Assembly: GCA_027382625.1 (NCBI GenBank)
Contig: JAJKFJ010021879.1
Location: forward strand, 54,830 to 118,829
Reading direction: 5' to 3'
From: Tetmemena sp. SeJ-2015
Taxonomy: Eukaryota; Ciliophora; Spirotrichea; Sporadotrichida; Oxytrichidae
DNA: 64,000 nucleotides
Shown: one piece after another, positions 1 to 11,798 of the stretch
Layout of the letters: every line of letters begins with the position of its first letter
How positions within the stretch are numbered: the stretch's first letter is position 1
Program-made: the position numbers and the translations under genes
Notes under the pieces: generated by a model
Told to the model about the DNA's origin: nothing
Database searches by the model: none
The model's input: only the letters and a program-made list of their open reading frames with translations

Positions 1-720
1 TTATGACTGAACTCTATTCTTGGTCTTTTGTAAGCAAGTCCTTCCTCCTGCCTGCTCATTAAATTATTCTCCTGCTTATGATTATTGTCTATGCTACTTC
101 TGTTATTCTATAGGTTGATTCTATTGCTCATATTCGATGTGATGCTAGGTCCTTTCAAATGGTTTGGCTCTTGCTCTAACAGATTTTACTGTCTTTGATT
201 TCTTGTGGTGTTATTCTCATGGAAACTGTTAGACCGCTCAAGCCCTCCAAAATAGCCCGTGCTCTCTTACTGCTACAGCAAAGTCCTTTCACTGTTGCGC
301 TGACTGTGGACCTGCAATGAGTGCCTTCTCTATATGGATTCTCTCTCAAAGCTATTCATAGACAGGCGTGGTTAGTTGTTGAGGGTTAATTGATTGAGCG
401 ATTCATCTTTCTACCTAACAAAGCCATTTGAATCGAGCTGTTGAGTGGAGTGCATTCTGTTTTTACCGCAACATTTATACTTCTCCCAGTCAATTGTGAA
501 GGGTTACATAAGGGCCCTGCCTACTCTTCTAAAGAAACATGGCTGCCTCGGTTCTTAAAATGGTTTGGAGTACTTGGAATATGTGAAGCGTCTTTATTAA
601 ACCAGTGGCTGCTCTTATTGCTAATTTATGCCCTGCAAAAAGTTCTCTTGCCGTGCTCACTAAGCCGTTTTGCAAGAGAGTGTGCTGCTGAAAAGTGACT
701 GTTTGCTCCATTTCTGCCAA
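1..720 (-). CDS. Q/N/S-rich protein, partial at window edge
   Basis: Unrecognised gene running off the left end. The N-terminal part (720 down to 493, start MAEMEQ) is open with TAG read as Gln and then meets TGA at 490-492. A second open stretch on the same strand (about 405 to 1) is rich in Asn, Gln, Ser and Arg and contains no TGA. The gap of about 90 bp between the two frames must hold an intron or an IES; I could not place its ends. The low-complexity composition resembles regulatory or RNA-binding proteins, but no domain is visible. One gene is an inference; two adjacent genes remain possible. Confidence 0.45.
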
Positions 721-936
721 TATAAATTTATTTGTCTTAATAAATATACTCAGCGATTTTTATAAAATGTGTCAAGTTTATTTGTGCAAGGTAGTATTTG
801 CTGTATTTTAGATAAATAGGAAATGAGCAATAAGCTTTAGTGTTCAAATCTGGGACTCACTTAATAAATATAATTTAATAATAATAACTTTCCTGAAGGA
901 GTTTATTAGCACCACAACCACCACATCTATCCTAAA

Positions 937-1896
937 ATGATTGAAGTCCTAAGAAATAAACTGGGTGACGAGGGCATGGAAGACCTGCAACTCCTCATCT
1001 TGTCATTCATAGTGTGGAATATTGTGAACCTGATTGTGATGAACATGAAATTGCCAGACTCTCATCTGGCTAGAAACGATATGCTAGATATGCGCAATCG
1101 TATAGTGTCAGTGATGCATGGCACAGTGTCACTGGTGTTAGCTGCCTACAATACCTACTTCCTTCACAGCGAGTGCGGTGCAAAGAACACAAGTCTGGAG
1201 GATAAGATCATGATATTCTCTTGCGGATACTTCTTCTACGACTTTGGAGCTATGGCGTGGTTAGGCCTGCTTGACATAAGCATGACCATCCACCACTTGA
1301 TCTGCATGATTGGCATGGGCTACTGCGCTTTGAGTGATCTTTCTGCAAACAGCCTGATTGCTGCTATGTTCGTATCAGAGATCTCCAACCCTATGATGCA
1401 CATCAGAGTCGTCCTCAAGCATCTCAACAAGAGATACACTAAGGCCTACGAAACTGCAGAGCTAAACTTCTATTAATTAAAGCTATGATTGATTATTGCT
1501 TCTTATAGTTAAGCTATATTGGTAAGTTACTATATAATTCCCCTCCCGCTATAATTAGATTTGTATTTTGTCGTCCACATATGTTGATAGTTATATTAAA
1601 CGTTGATTATAGTACTCTACATTTTTGGAAGAGTGATCTTAGGTATTCCCATTCTCTATAAGCTACTTATTTGCGAGCATAACCCTCTCCTTCAGAAGTT
1701 CCTTGGCTCTGGACTTATCGTGCAGTCTTTATACTTCGTGTCTAAAATGGGATCAATTCTGAAAGCCAGAGCAGCAGAGTATGGCGAGAGGAAGAAGAAG
1801 GGAGTCAAATTCTCCTGGTTTAAGGAACTCCCTCAGGAAGAGGTTGCAAAGATAGATCTCTACAACAGAAAACCTAGAAAGGAAAAGATTCCTTGA
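937..1896 (+). CDS. TLC-domain (TRAM/LAG1/CLN8) membrane protein
   Basis: Multi-pass membrane protein of the TLC family, which includes ceramide synthases and lipid-handling ER proteins. The first segment (ATG at 937) has several hydrophobic helices, the HHLICMIG histidine motif typical of TLC proteins, and the AYETAELNFY stretch that precedes the conserved FGR of the next helix. Reading is interrupted at 1477 and resumes at 1600 with LYIFGRVILG. Removing 123 bp between two TATTAA repeats joins the parts in frame, giving about 278 aa ending at TGA 1894-1896 in a Lys-rich, cytosolic-looking tail. Substrate unknown; a true ceramide synthase would usually show more of the Lag1 motif, so a TMEM56/TLCD-like member is more likely. 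Confidence 0.82.
1471..1599 (+). other. IES in the TLC gene, pointer TATTAA
   Basis: TATTAA occurs at 1471-1476 and 1594-1599. Deleting one copy plus the AT-rich interior (123 bp) joins NFYQ to TLIIVLYIFGR in a single frame. The insert contains an in-frame TGA and does not begin with GT or end with AG at the boundaries that restore the frame. Seen directly; identity as an eliminated sequence is inferred from ciliate biology. Confidence 0.85.
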
Positions 1897-1965
1897 ATAC
1901 ATTTACAAATTAAGATGAAAATTAAATTTTCATAAAATGAGAAAACTTAAGATATATAGAAAGTT

Positions 1966-2779
1966 CGGGGGGGGGACGAGAGTGCACCTTTCCCCATTTT
2001 TATGGTCAAAATCGCCCAAAAATCGTCCATGCCAAAAAATTAAGAGTTTTTGGCCTTCGAAATTTCTTTGAGGGTCAAATCTTATGATTTCAATTTTTTC
2101 CCAAAAATTGACTCAAAATATGTTTCAAGTCAAATTTACCATTAAAATAAAAGTTTTAAAATGATTTAGGGTAAATTTACTCTATAAGTGAAATCTATCC
2201 TTCAGTATTTATAAATATTGCAGTTATTCGATGTCTTCTCCAACTAAGAGATATATTTCCTCGAATATATTTACTCACTTAATAAGTATATGTCAAGTTA
2301 AGTTTAAAGTAAAGATAATTTCATCTATTGCAGTATTTGGTCTTTTACTCTGGCTTTAACAAAGAGAATGGCCCATTGATACTGTTTTATAAAAGATAGC
2401 ATGAATAATTAACTATTTAGACAATATCATTTAAACCTCTTGGAAATTAATTGAAGAACTTGTCACGCCTATTTTTTATAATCATTTCTTATGCTCACTA
2501 TTTTGAAGAAGAATATATTGACGTTCAAATCTTACTCAGTCATTAAAAGGAGATGAGAGGCCCCAAAAACAAGAAAGTATTCATCAAAATTAGACTTAAT
2601 AACCAAAAAATAGATAATTTTTGGAAAAATTTGAAATCATAAAATTTCACCCTCAAGGAAATTTTTGAGGCCAAAAACTGTTAATTTTTTGGCATTTTGG
2701 GCCGATTTCGGCCTATTTGGACAATTTTTGGGCGATTTTGGCCATATATAGGGGGGAGTGCACTTCCGTCCCCGCCCCG
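1966..2779. mobile_element. MITE-like element with long terminal inverted repeats
   Basis: An 814-bp unit whose ends are inverted copies of each other for about 150 bp: left arm 1966-2112, right arm 2610-2779. The ends begin with a G-run followed by GTGCAC. Flanking direct repeats AAAGTT (1960-1965 and 2780-2785) look like a 6-bp target duplication, possibly one base longer because the next base is C on both sides. The interior has no convincing reading frame, so it would be non-autonomous. It lies between two genes, in DNA expected to be lost from the macronucleus. The superfamily cannot be assigned from the duplication length alone. Confidence 0.85.
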
Positions 2780-2786
2780 AAAGTTC

Positions 2787-3177
2787 ATTTCTCTTATAAT
2801 TTATCCTCTAGATAAGAGATTTCATGCAATGAATACTCATTATATTTTCACAATTAATTATTCATAAGTTTCTGCTTTAAAAAATCAGTATAAAAAGCGA
2901 CTCATTTTTATTACATTTCTATGAGGAAAGATCAATAGAAATATGCGATTCTAAATTTGTTAATGAGAAAGAGCCACTGATTTAATTATTTTTTAACCTA
3001 TTTTATTAATTTTCTATCTATAATGAACTGCATCTCATTTCGATTAAGAATTTCTTTCGATTTAGTAAATTGATATTCCAAATAAAATTTTTCTTTGCCT
3101 TTTGATTTCAGAGTGAATCATAGTATGAAAATAAATAAGCGATTTGTTAATTAAATGTATTTCTCGTAGCAATTAAC
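2787..3177. other. AT-rich intergenic DNA
   Basis: Between the inverted-repeat element and the 3' end of the RRM gene. AT-rich, no reading frame with coding character, no RNA gene recognised. Confidence 0.6.
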
Positions 3178-4469
3178 TCACTGCTTTTACCTCTTGCTGG
3201 AGTCGCTTGCTGGCTTTGCGCTGTTATTTGCCTGAGCCTTCTTTTTGAGTTTCTTGCTCTCTACTCTTAGTTGTGCGTTCTATCTCATAGTCTTCTGGTC
3301 CATGAACAGAGACCTATCCAAAGGCTTTCTCTCCTTCTTCTTGTCTTTCTTAGATTCGGGCTTAGTCTCTCCTTTGATTATTGCGTCTGCTGCTTTAACC
3401 TCGTCTTGATCGTCAGAGTCCACTCCCAACTCTTATCTCATTATGGTATCACGCTCCTTCTGTTTCTCCTTCTTCTGAACCTTCATCAGCTCCTTGGTCT
3501 CTCTTCTCTTCTTTTCCTTCTTCTCTAGTCTCTTTGGCTCAACTGCCTTCTTCACTCTCAGTTGTCTACCTTTGAAGACCTAGTCACACTTTGTGTCAAT
3601 TTCATTTAAACTCTCATTATCAATTATTCAGACTCTGAATTTAATAAATGGCCTTTCTCATCTCTTCCTTTGTGGCGAATTAGATATAAGCGATACCCTT
3701 TCCGATATGATTCTCTTTGTCTCTTACTACTCTCACGTTCAGAATCTTTCCGCAATCTGCAAAGTGCGCTCTCAATTCCTCGTCGTTAATAACCCAGGGA
3801 ATATTGCCAATGAAGATAGTGCAGTTATAGTCATTATCTTTCTCTCCCTCTTCCTTCTGTTCCAAATCCACTCTCAAGTGCTTTCCTTAAAACTCAATCT
3901 GGTTCATCTCCTTGGCTGCTCTCTTAGCGGAATCTCTCAGCTTGAAGCAAACATATGCATTCTTAGAGTCCTTCTAAAGTCCAAACTGCCTCTAAATGAT
4001 CTTGCCCTTGTGGGTAATCTTTGATTCGTGGTCACATGCGATGGATCTGAACCATATTTTTTCAATGTCTCCATAGGGTCTGAATAGCTTAAGCAGATCT
4101 CTCTGATCAACATCTAATTCGATATTCCCCACGAAAATAGTGCGTGACTTGCGCTCAGTGTTCTCTGCTTCGATTTATTCAGGAGTCTTCTTAACCTTTG
4201 GTGGCTTATCTTCTTATTTATGCTTAGCAGCAGGTGCTTGTGCTACCTTAGGTGTCCTCTTCAGTTTTCTGCTCTTGTGGAATTTCTTAAGCAGGCTCAA
4301 TTGGCTATTCTCTTTTTATTCAGTCTTTGTTTTCTTCTGCTTCTTAACTTCCTTATTTTCAGGTTCAGCAGCGATTTATTGGACTTCTACAACTTCTTGT
4401 TTGTGTTCCTCTGACTTCTCCTTGAGCTTTTTCTTGTCTTTCTTGTGTTTAATGATCCTTGGATGCCAT
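3178..4469 (-). CDS. Two-RRM nucleolar-type RNA-binding protein (Nop12/RBM34-like)
   Basis: Lys/Gln-rich N-terminus, then a first RRM with RNP2-like TIFVGNI (near 4140) and RNP1-like KNAYVCF (near 3960), a second RRM with CTIFIGNIPW (near 3815) and a degenerate RNP1 (GKGIAYI), and a very basic C-terminal tail ending at TGA 3178-3180. This order matches Nop12/RBM34, proteins of pre-60S ribosome assembly in the nucleolus. Several Gln are TAA/TAG. From the ATG at 4467-4469 the frame shifts by one base near 4452 before the Lys-rich run; without one T the N-terminus reads through. The start lies only 8 bp from the start of the divergent neighbour. The family call is good; orthology to one member is less certain. 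Confidence 0.8.
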
Positions 4470-4477
4470 TGCTATAT

Positions 4478-5521
4478 ATGCTCTCAATTATTAATCTATT
4501 TATTATCCAAGACAAAACCTTATTATCATAGCCATCTCACTTTAATAATAAGAAGAAGAACTATCAACTTGAGTATGAAACCAAAGAGAGACTGATGGAG
4601 AATGAAAAGAGAGCATTCAAGGACTAATTTGAGGAAAATAAGAGACTTGAAGATGAACTTGCTCAAAAGCAAGAACAGATTGATGAGTTAGAGCAGCAAC
4701 TATTCACTACGGAGTAAGATCACAAACAGGCAGTTGTAATCCTACTATCAGATTCTAATCAACTCAAAGCCAAGATCAACTAACTCTAATAAGATATTGA
4801 AGCCCATCAGGAAAATTATAATGCACTTGAGGAAAGGTACTTTACAAGAGATGAGCAAGCTAAGCGCCTACAAGAAGATTTCAATAGTCTTGAACTTCAC
4901 ATATAGCAACTTGAGGAAGCTCAGAATGCTAGCGTGATTCTCAAAGGAGGGAATGCAGCAAGTCAAAAAGAGCTTTAGAAAGAGTATGAGAAGGTGAGAT
5001 AGCAACTTGGTATCAAGGAAGCAGAGACCAAGAATTATAAGGAGCATATAGATCGTCTAAAGAAAAAGCTAAAGGAGTCTGAAAGCGAACTAGACACTAG
5101 AATAGAGTATGCATAAGAGCTTAAGAAGACTATTGGGAAGTTAGAGTAGCAGTTGCTATTTGGCTAGTCGCAAGACACTAATGAGAGATCATTGTTCGAG
5201 AGATAAAAGTTAAAGGAGAAGGCTGAGGAGTTATTGACTCAGCAGATGCTAGACTAGGAAAGAATAGATCAACTTGAGAAAGAAAACGAGTACTACAGCA
5301 AAATCATCACACTACAAGCCACTATTTAGCAGATCACTGATAAGGAAAAGAAGTTTTGCTATATGATGGCATCAGAGTAAGATATTCTCAAGAAGAGTCA
5401 ATTAATGGAGGCAATCAGTAACTGTGGAGATAAATGCAAGCAACTAGATGAAAAGATGAGAAAGCTTCTCAGATAAGTCAAGAAGCTTAATCTCGAAGGG
5501 TAGTCTGTGAGAATGAACTGA
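4478..5521 (+). CDS. Coiled-coil protein
   Basis: Single frame of 348 codons from ATG 4478 to TGA 5519-5521 when TAA/TAG are Gln; it contains more than a dozen such codons. After about 25 less regular residues the whole protein is heptad-like, rich in Glu, Lys, Gln and Leu (for example DELEQQL, KERDELxxL-type spacing), as in structural or basal-body coiled coils. No enzymatic motif. The start is uncertain because the first Met lies 8 bp from the opposite gene's Met; the next Met is at about 4594. Function not assignable. Confidence 0.75.
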
Positions 5522-5529
5522 TTGAAAGA

Positions 5530-5997
5530 ATAATCATTCGTCTATTCTTACCTTGTTTATTAATTTGTTACTTATTCAAATAAGGTATGATATCTTTCGA
5601 AAGGAGGAATGGGTCCAGATTGTCTAGTGGGGTGGATGTGTCTCATGTTATAAATGGGAGGAGGTGGGTTAGAGTGGAAAGTCTTGATGTTGGCATAAAT
5701 ATCCTCAGTGCTATAGGTAAAGATGAGTTGAAATAATTCATAAAATGGCGTTCATATCTCAATAATGATAAAGAATGATGAGCAAGTAATTTCTCGATTA
5801 GATTTTTCTTTTATCAGAGTGATTAATATTATGGCTTGCACTTACGTTGGAAGCTATTCAGGCACCAAATAGGCCTTGTACATGAGTGGGTTATAGGGGC
5901 CGTGGGAGAAAGCTCTTGCCTACTAGGTAAACAGACTGCCGAGAGTCTTGCTTGCCTTGGCAGAGCGGTGGAATTACATTGCTGCCTTGCTTAGCAT
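5530..5997 (-). CDS. Small protein with mitochondrial-type N-terminus
   Basis: Two exons. Exon 1 (5997-5846) encodes an N-terminus rich in Ala, Ser, Lys and Arg with no acidic residues, like a mitochondrial presequence, followed by FSHGPYNPLMYKAYLVPEQL. A GT..AG intron of 135 bp (5711-5845) follows. Exon 2 encodes a Pro-rich stretch (NPPPPIYNMRHIHP). About 100 aa in all. The frame has TAA codons near 5555 but no TGA before it runs into the opposing gene, so the 3' end is not fixed; a further intron or IES may be present (a GTAAGA donor lies near 5547). Family not recognised; possibly a ciliate-specific mitochondrial subunit. Confidence 0.55.
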
Positions 5998-6132
5998 ATT
6001 GATTTCTCAATGTATTATAAAATTATAATATAATCACTCTCTAATTTTATAACATCAATTCGATTTACAATTTAAAATGTGAATAGTTAAATCAAGAAAG
6101 AGATAAAACGATTAACTTTGCTTAAGGTGCAT

Positions 6133-7542
6133 TCAAGCAATTGAGTGCAGATCTGTCATGTTGGTATCTTCACCTGGCTTGGCAAGTCTGTTACTTGCTC
6201 TCATTGGCTTAGAAGGCTCCTTCTTGGTTGCCTCCTCATCACTGCTAGAGTCTCTCTTCTTTTTCTTCTTTTTGTCTCCCTTCTTCTTGTCCTTCTTATT
6301 CTTGTCTTTGCTGACTTTAGGCTTTGCTCCTATTCCCACGATGTTATTAGTGGTTAACTCAGAGTCATCTATACCCATCCCATGGCCGTGACCACCATTG
6401 TGGTTTCCTAAGTTCTTAATAGATAAGCTGCTGTCATCACCTGCCATGTTATTGATTCCAATTGATGAATCCTCATGATTTTGAGCTCCGTAAGTTGTAT
6501 GCCCTCCTTGATGTCCAGCACCTGTGTACGCATCCATTCTACCGCCTGGTAAGGAATTCATGAGAAGGGGATCATCCAGCTCTCCAGTCATGCCTCTCTT
6601 TTTGAGTTCTTACTGTACTCCTCTGTCAATTTCTTCTCTTCTCTTGACTCTTCTTCGCTCTAGATACTCGTTCTTTCTCTTGAATCCCTATTCATACTTA
6701 GCAAAAGCACAATGCATGACTCTGTAGAAATTCTACTTCACTTCCTTTATGTCTTCCTCTGCTCGCATGAACCTCTTCATGAAAATGTCGAACTTCTTGT
6801 TGAGTCTGATGATTTCTATTCCAATGTTGCCACTTCCATCATCATCAAACATGGCCCTAGCCTTCTGAGCGTACTTCTCTTCTCTATTAAGAGAATCCAC
6901 GTAAGCCATGTTATCAGCATAGCTGTTCATCACGGATATGTCATCACCGAAATCCTCTTTTTAATAACCACCACCACCAGCTGGTCCATCGTCGATCATT
7001 ATAGGATTGTTCTAATTACTCGAGTTGAAGGCTTGAGGAGGGTTCATCTGAGGACCTGACATCTGGCCATTGAAGCCATTCAACTAGGGTCCTTAACCGT
7101 TCGCAGTAGCTTAATTAGGTCTGACTGCAACAGCTGATAGTTGTGAATTTTAGCCATTCATGTTTGAAATAGATGAGTCAGGATTTTGAGAAGTGATGTT
7201 TGGAGGAGCGCTGGTTGGAGTAGTAAGTGACAAAAGGTTTCCACTCTCAGTCAATCTACACTTGTCAAAGTCTTTAGCCATCTGTAGGAATTACTCTTTA
7301 CTAGGATACTGATCAGAGCCTATAACATTGTGGCCATAGAATGTGCGATGGTCTTTGCTTTGGACTTCATTCAGCAAGCTCCAGCAGTTGGTGCAAAGTT
7401 GCTTCGGAGTTGCTAGTTAGGAGTTAAGGTCAATGAGTTTGAAAAACTCTTCGAACTCTTGCGACTCCTCTGAGGTGATTGTGTGAGGCTTCTTAAACTT
7501 GATGAGCAGTCTCTTTATTAATTCGGTTCTGTTATCTCCCAT
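6133..7542 (-). CDS. Low-complexity protein of unknown function
   Basis: One uninterrupted frame of 470 codons, ATG 7540-7542 to TGA 6133-6135, with scattered TAA/TAG Gln codons. The first 140 residues are moderately ordered (Cys, Phe, Leu, Glu/Lys rich), followed by a Pro/Asn/Gln/Gly-rich middle, a helical segment near residues 215-290 with FDDDGSGNIGIE (near 6825), resembling one EF-hand-like loop, and a C-terminal Gly/His/Asn region ending in a strongly basic Lys run. The acidic loop plus helices could be a divergent EF hand, but only one is visible. No family assigned. Confidence 0.6.
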
Positions 7543-7960
7543 TTGAAATTCTTAGATCTAAGATCGGTATTGCAAGGTTAGCTTGGATACTCAACAAATA
7601 AATTATGTGAATCTAAGTGATTCACATAATTTACTCTTCCCCAATGTTTGCTCTCTCCAGCGAATATTTAAATGTAAAGTCAGAAAATCATGAATTTAAA
7701 CATCTCTTTTAATTATCTTTTCGAATGAAATAGCTTGTGTGAGGGAGTAGTTAGTAATAAATAGTGGAATCAGATTTAGATTTAGGAATATTTTGAGAGT
7801 TGTTGTGAGCTCGAAACATGTGGATTTGATTGCTCTAATTATTACCTCTACATTATATAAATGAGCAATTTTAATATGAACTATAGTCACATATAAGCCT
7901 TCTTTCGTTTTATTTTCTTGTATATGAAGTATAGCTCAAATATCAACTCTAAAGTAACCC

Positions 7961-9179
7961 ATGGAATCAATGCAGGCAAAAAACACAAAGCCAACCTCGA
8001 AATCTGAGACTTCTCAATAGGCCCCCTCTACAGGTGTCTCTTCAATGCAGAATCCAGTCTTTACTCCAATTGACAATGAGGAGTTCACGTTGCCCAAAGG
8101 TATTTATTCTCGTCTGGGTTTCACTTATTTTTACTAATTACGATCATGTTTGAGATGCTGAGTAATTTTTGTAGCGACTTTGACTCAGATGATAAAGGAA
8201 ACTCTGCCAGCTGATGTGAGGATGTCCTGCTCCACTAATGACTTAATCGTGCAACTCACGATGAACTTCATTCACTACCTCTCTGACATGTCAAACAACT
8301 CCTGCAACCAAGAGGGAAAGAAAACCATCACTCCGCAACATGTCCTCAAAGCGCTTAAGGTATGTAGTTAACTCATCATTCTTTATCGGCAATTGATCCT
8401 AACTTCAAATATTGACTATCTCTAAACTATGCTTATAGGATTTGAAAATGGACAGCTACTTGGCCAAGATACTAGAGTTAGGTCTTGAGGATGGAGGTGA
8501 GGTACAACTCTAATCTAAGGAGACAAGAGACATGATCACCTAGAAGATTAGTTAGGTGGGAGCAACTTTGGGAAAGGGTAAGAAAGGCAGAGGTAAAAAG
8601 GGAGGGTTTGATAATGGCATGACCGAAGAAGAAATGATTGCGGAGTAGAAGAGACTATTTGAGAAGGCGAAGAACTACGACTACTCTGACGAAGAAGATG
8701 GAGATAGTGTTATGGAAGATGGGAATGAGGGAGCCGGATAATCTTTTAACAGAAACAGCTCTTTGATGTATTAAGGTCAGGGAGCATATCCCGCTTTCGG
8801 CCAAGGCATGGAAGGACAGATTGAGATGACTCCTGAACAGGTTTAAATGCAGCAGTAGTACTATGATGCTTACTATGCCTCGATGACTCCTTAACAGCAA
8901 ATGCAGTTATACGAACAGCAAATGCTTTACTATTAGCAGTACTAGTAGCAGTATAATCAGATGCAGGAGGGAGGTGGTTAACTCGCTGCTAGTGAGTAAG
9001 ATCAGCCTGGTCTTACTTCTTCTCCACAAGTGGCTGGCGAGGTAGCTGATCAGAATAACTCCGACAACAGGCTACTTTCTGACTATACTCTGGCCATGAA
9101 GAAGGTGAAGTCTGTAAAAGAGGTTGATGAAATCGACTTTGATGAGGATGAGGAGGAAGAGAAGAAACAAGAGGAGTGA
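7961..9179 (+). CDS. DR1: Dr1/NC2-beta histone-fold transcription repressor
   Basis: Three exons (7961-8099, 8175-8359, 8439-9179) with clean GT..AG introns of 75 and 79 bp; 354 aa, ending at TGA. Residues 42-125 form the Dr1 histone fold: LPKATLTQMIKETLP, then the helix around NDLIVQLTMNFIHYL and KKTITPQHVLKALK, closely matching NC2-beta, which with NC2-alpha (DRAP1) binds TBP on DNA and blocks preinitiation-complex assembly. The long C-terminal half, very rich in Gln, Tyr and Met with many TAA/TAG codons, is unlike the short human protein and ends in an acidic patch. No IES is apparent, so this locus may be a single macronuclear-destined segment. Confidence 0.92.
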
Positions 9180-10985
9180 ACACCATCCGAGCAAGTCATC
9201 TCTAGGCTTAATTAGAATTAGCTGAATAAATATTTTAGATTTAGGCAAATGCTCATTCAAATTAGTTTTTCTAAACCAATTCAAGATTTACCTAACACTA
9301 TAATAAATCATAGAAATAATGAATGAGGAAGTGTTTTTAATCTAGCACTTCTATAGAATTCTGTTTTTAGAGCAACTGTTTTAGTGTTTTAGGCACTTTA
9401 TTCTTGATAAATTTATTAAAGAATCTCCAAAAACTTCGCACTAAATAAAATACGATAAAAATAATTATCACTTTAAAAATGGCTGTATAGAGTGGGAGAT
9501 AGTAAGATAATTCAAAATAATTTCTTGCTTAATGTTGATGAATTGCAAATAAATATATTATAAGACCTTAATTCAGCGTTATAATTCATACTATGAGTAA
9601 TTATGCTAAAGAAAGAGAGGGAGAGGAGAGGTTACTCTCTTGCTTCCTAAGAGTCCTTAGTTATTTGAATACGTGCTTTTATCTTCTTTCAAATAAGTTT
9701 TCTCTAAACCTATTTTTAGTTTATTTTAGTCATCTGAGTTTAAGTTTCAACTTAATATAAAAGCATTTTATCTTTAATGTATTTTCATACTGTAAATTTA
9801 ACTTAAATTAAAGACAATAAACAGTTTTAGATAATTATTACAAATAGATTAATTTAATCTCATTTTTCAATTAATGTATTTAATTTGGACACAATTTTTG
9901 AAGTTACAATTTCTAATAATTATCTTAATCAAATCCTCTATCCATCATAGAAAAATTTATTTTGATAACCTCCTATATTTTTAAATTAAAATTTAAAGAA
10001 ATCGAAGTGGGAGATTATCTGCTTGAAATAAGTTTAATCGTCTAGTATGTATGAAGTACATTTAAATAATCTATAGAAATAAACTTAATTTCTTTCTAAA
10101 GCATATAATAATATATCTGCTGCTTATCTGTTCTATAATAAGAAGCTAAAATAAATGTTCTATTTTCCTCAGGAATGGAAGTGTTACTTTCTTCAAATTC
10201 AGAATAATCTTGTTCTTACTTTTTAATGAGCATATTTTTTTATAGTTTATAACTTTAGTACTTTAAGTGGCACTCCATATCAAAATTAAAATGAGCAAAA
10301 TGTTTGGATATTCTAGAAACACGTTCTTTAATTTGGAGTCTCTTACTTTCCCTCGTCAATAACTTCTGAAATATTTTCCTCTTAATTTTAAATGAACTGG
10401 GACTTCTTTATACAATAAATAAGAAAGTAAAAAATATTGGATCTTTTAGATTAAAACCTTTCTTGCTGGTCTATAGATTTACTAATCTGCTGAGGATTAA
10501 TAATGAGGTGAGCTCTATTCAATAATCATAAAACATTCATTTATTAAATATAAAATCACATTTATTATACTTGACAAGTGAGTTTTTGTTTTCTCTAAGA
10601 GAAAAAATATCAATATTTACTTAAATTCATACAATTATGTATTTTTGGTTTGCCTATCGAACCTATTTTAAGTTTTTACATAAAATATCAATATTTTAAT
10701 CAGTTTCTTAATCACTATATGCTATCTATACTAAATATATGAATGTATCATATAACTATCATGAAAAGGAATAAAGTATTAAATTTAAATTAATGAATAA
10801 TCCTTTTCTAAAATCATAATTTTTAAATAAATAAGAAGATGATGTCTCTATTAAATAGACCTCTAAATTTATTAGGTATTACTCAAGACTAATCTGTCTG
10901 TGATTCATTATCAAATAAATTACACTTTTCAAAATACTTATAACTAAAATTATTATATAATATTTTTAAATTAGTCATTTTATAT
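9180..10985. other. AT-rich non-genic DNA
   Basis: About 1.8 kb of AT-rich sequence without coding character in any frame, no RNA gene and no recognisable terminal repeats. Interpreted as germline-limited DNA between loci. Confidence 0.6.
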
Positions 10986-10989
10986 TTCT

Positions 10990-11255
10990 GTGACTATTAA
11001 ATTCTTTTAACTTGGAGTATCCTCCATCAATTGACTAAAAACTAATTTATTTTATTGAGATATGTTCTGGTGAGGAGACCTGCTTTTCTACTTAGTGACT
11101 TGACTTTGAGGGTGGATCTCCTCTCTCTTTTATGTTAGAGCTAGTCATACCCTAGTAGCTATTTGTCTATAGCACTAAAAGTTCTGGGGTCTGAATTCTC
11201 TCTATTTTTGCCACTTGCTGTTGCCATTTATCTAGACCCAAACTGAGACTTAAAC
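10990..11255 (-). other. Putative isolated coding segment (MDS)
   Basis: A less AT-rich island with one open frame on the minus strand of about 85 codons, beginning near LGLDKWQQQVAKIERIQ and continuing through PPSKSSHQVEK. Amino-acid composition (Lys, Gln, Ser, Glu, Thr) is like the real genes here and three TAA/TAG Gln codons are used. No start and no neighbouring exon. It could be a macronuclear-destined segment of a gene whose other parts lie elsewhere, perhaps the C-terminal tail of the kinase at 12.5-13.6 kb, which is on the same strand. Assignment is inference. Confidence 0.45.
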
Positions 11256-11539
11256 CTAAAAAATAGTTAAATGTTTCTTATTTTAAATATCACTGCCAAA
11301 AGGATAGAAATTGTTTAAGCTAAATCTTATCTTCTCTCTTCTTTAAGGGTTTTGATTTACAGATAAACTATCTTGATCAGATTATTTATGTATCTATTGT
11401 AATATAAATTTTAATTGGGGATTGACTGCTGCTATTGAAGTTCGAAATTGGTGTTAATCATTGAGAGCTTATAATTGTGTAATAAAAAATTATTAAGAAA
11501 TTTACAATACGGGTATCCTATAACATATACATAACATTT

Positions 11540-11660
11540 TTCTTAGGTAGTTAGAGCTTAATCAGGTTTTCCTTCGATATAAAGATGAAGCGAGAGAACT
11601 AAGGAAAAAGATTTTATCCTTCATCATATTGAAAAATCTAGATAAGATTTTCCCAATAAA
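11540..11660 (+). other. Putative short coding segment
   Basis: An island encoding LELNQVFLRYKDEARELRKK on the plus strand, with strong coiled-coil character and codons like those of genes in the window, embedded in AT-rich DNA. No start or stop of its own. Candidate macronuclear-destined segment; see also the fragments at 11799 and 12148. Confidence 0.4.
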
Positions 11661-11798
11661 AAAATAATTTATCTCCTTTTTAAGATGTTTCCCATAAATT
11701 TTTATTTAAAAAGTAAATAATATAATTTAATAAACAAGTAGTTAAATTAAAGAGCTTAGTAGAAAATTATCTGTGCTTTGTGTTATATTCTTCAAGCC

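Noticed and set aside
1480..1517. AAGCTAT direct repeat (1480-1486, 1511-1517) as an alternative IES in the TLC gene
   Set aside because: Removing that 31 bp, alone or with the following GTAAGT intron-like sequence, never brings the two TLC halves into the same frame; TATTAA does.
2561..2568. CCCCAAAA, the hypotrich telomere unit, inside the inverted-repeat element
   Set aside because: Only one unit, in the interior rather than at the ends; expected by chance in C- and A-rich DNA.
3271..4595. Several Leu/Ser/Phe-rich plus-strand frames
   Set aside because: Antisense of the Lys/Glu-rich RRM protein; hydrophobic runs are a reverse-complement artefact.
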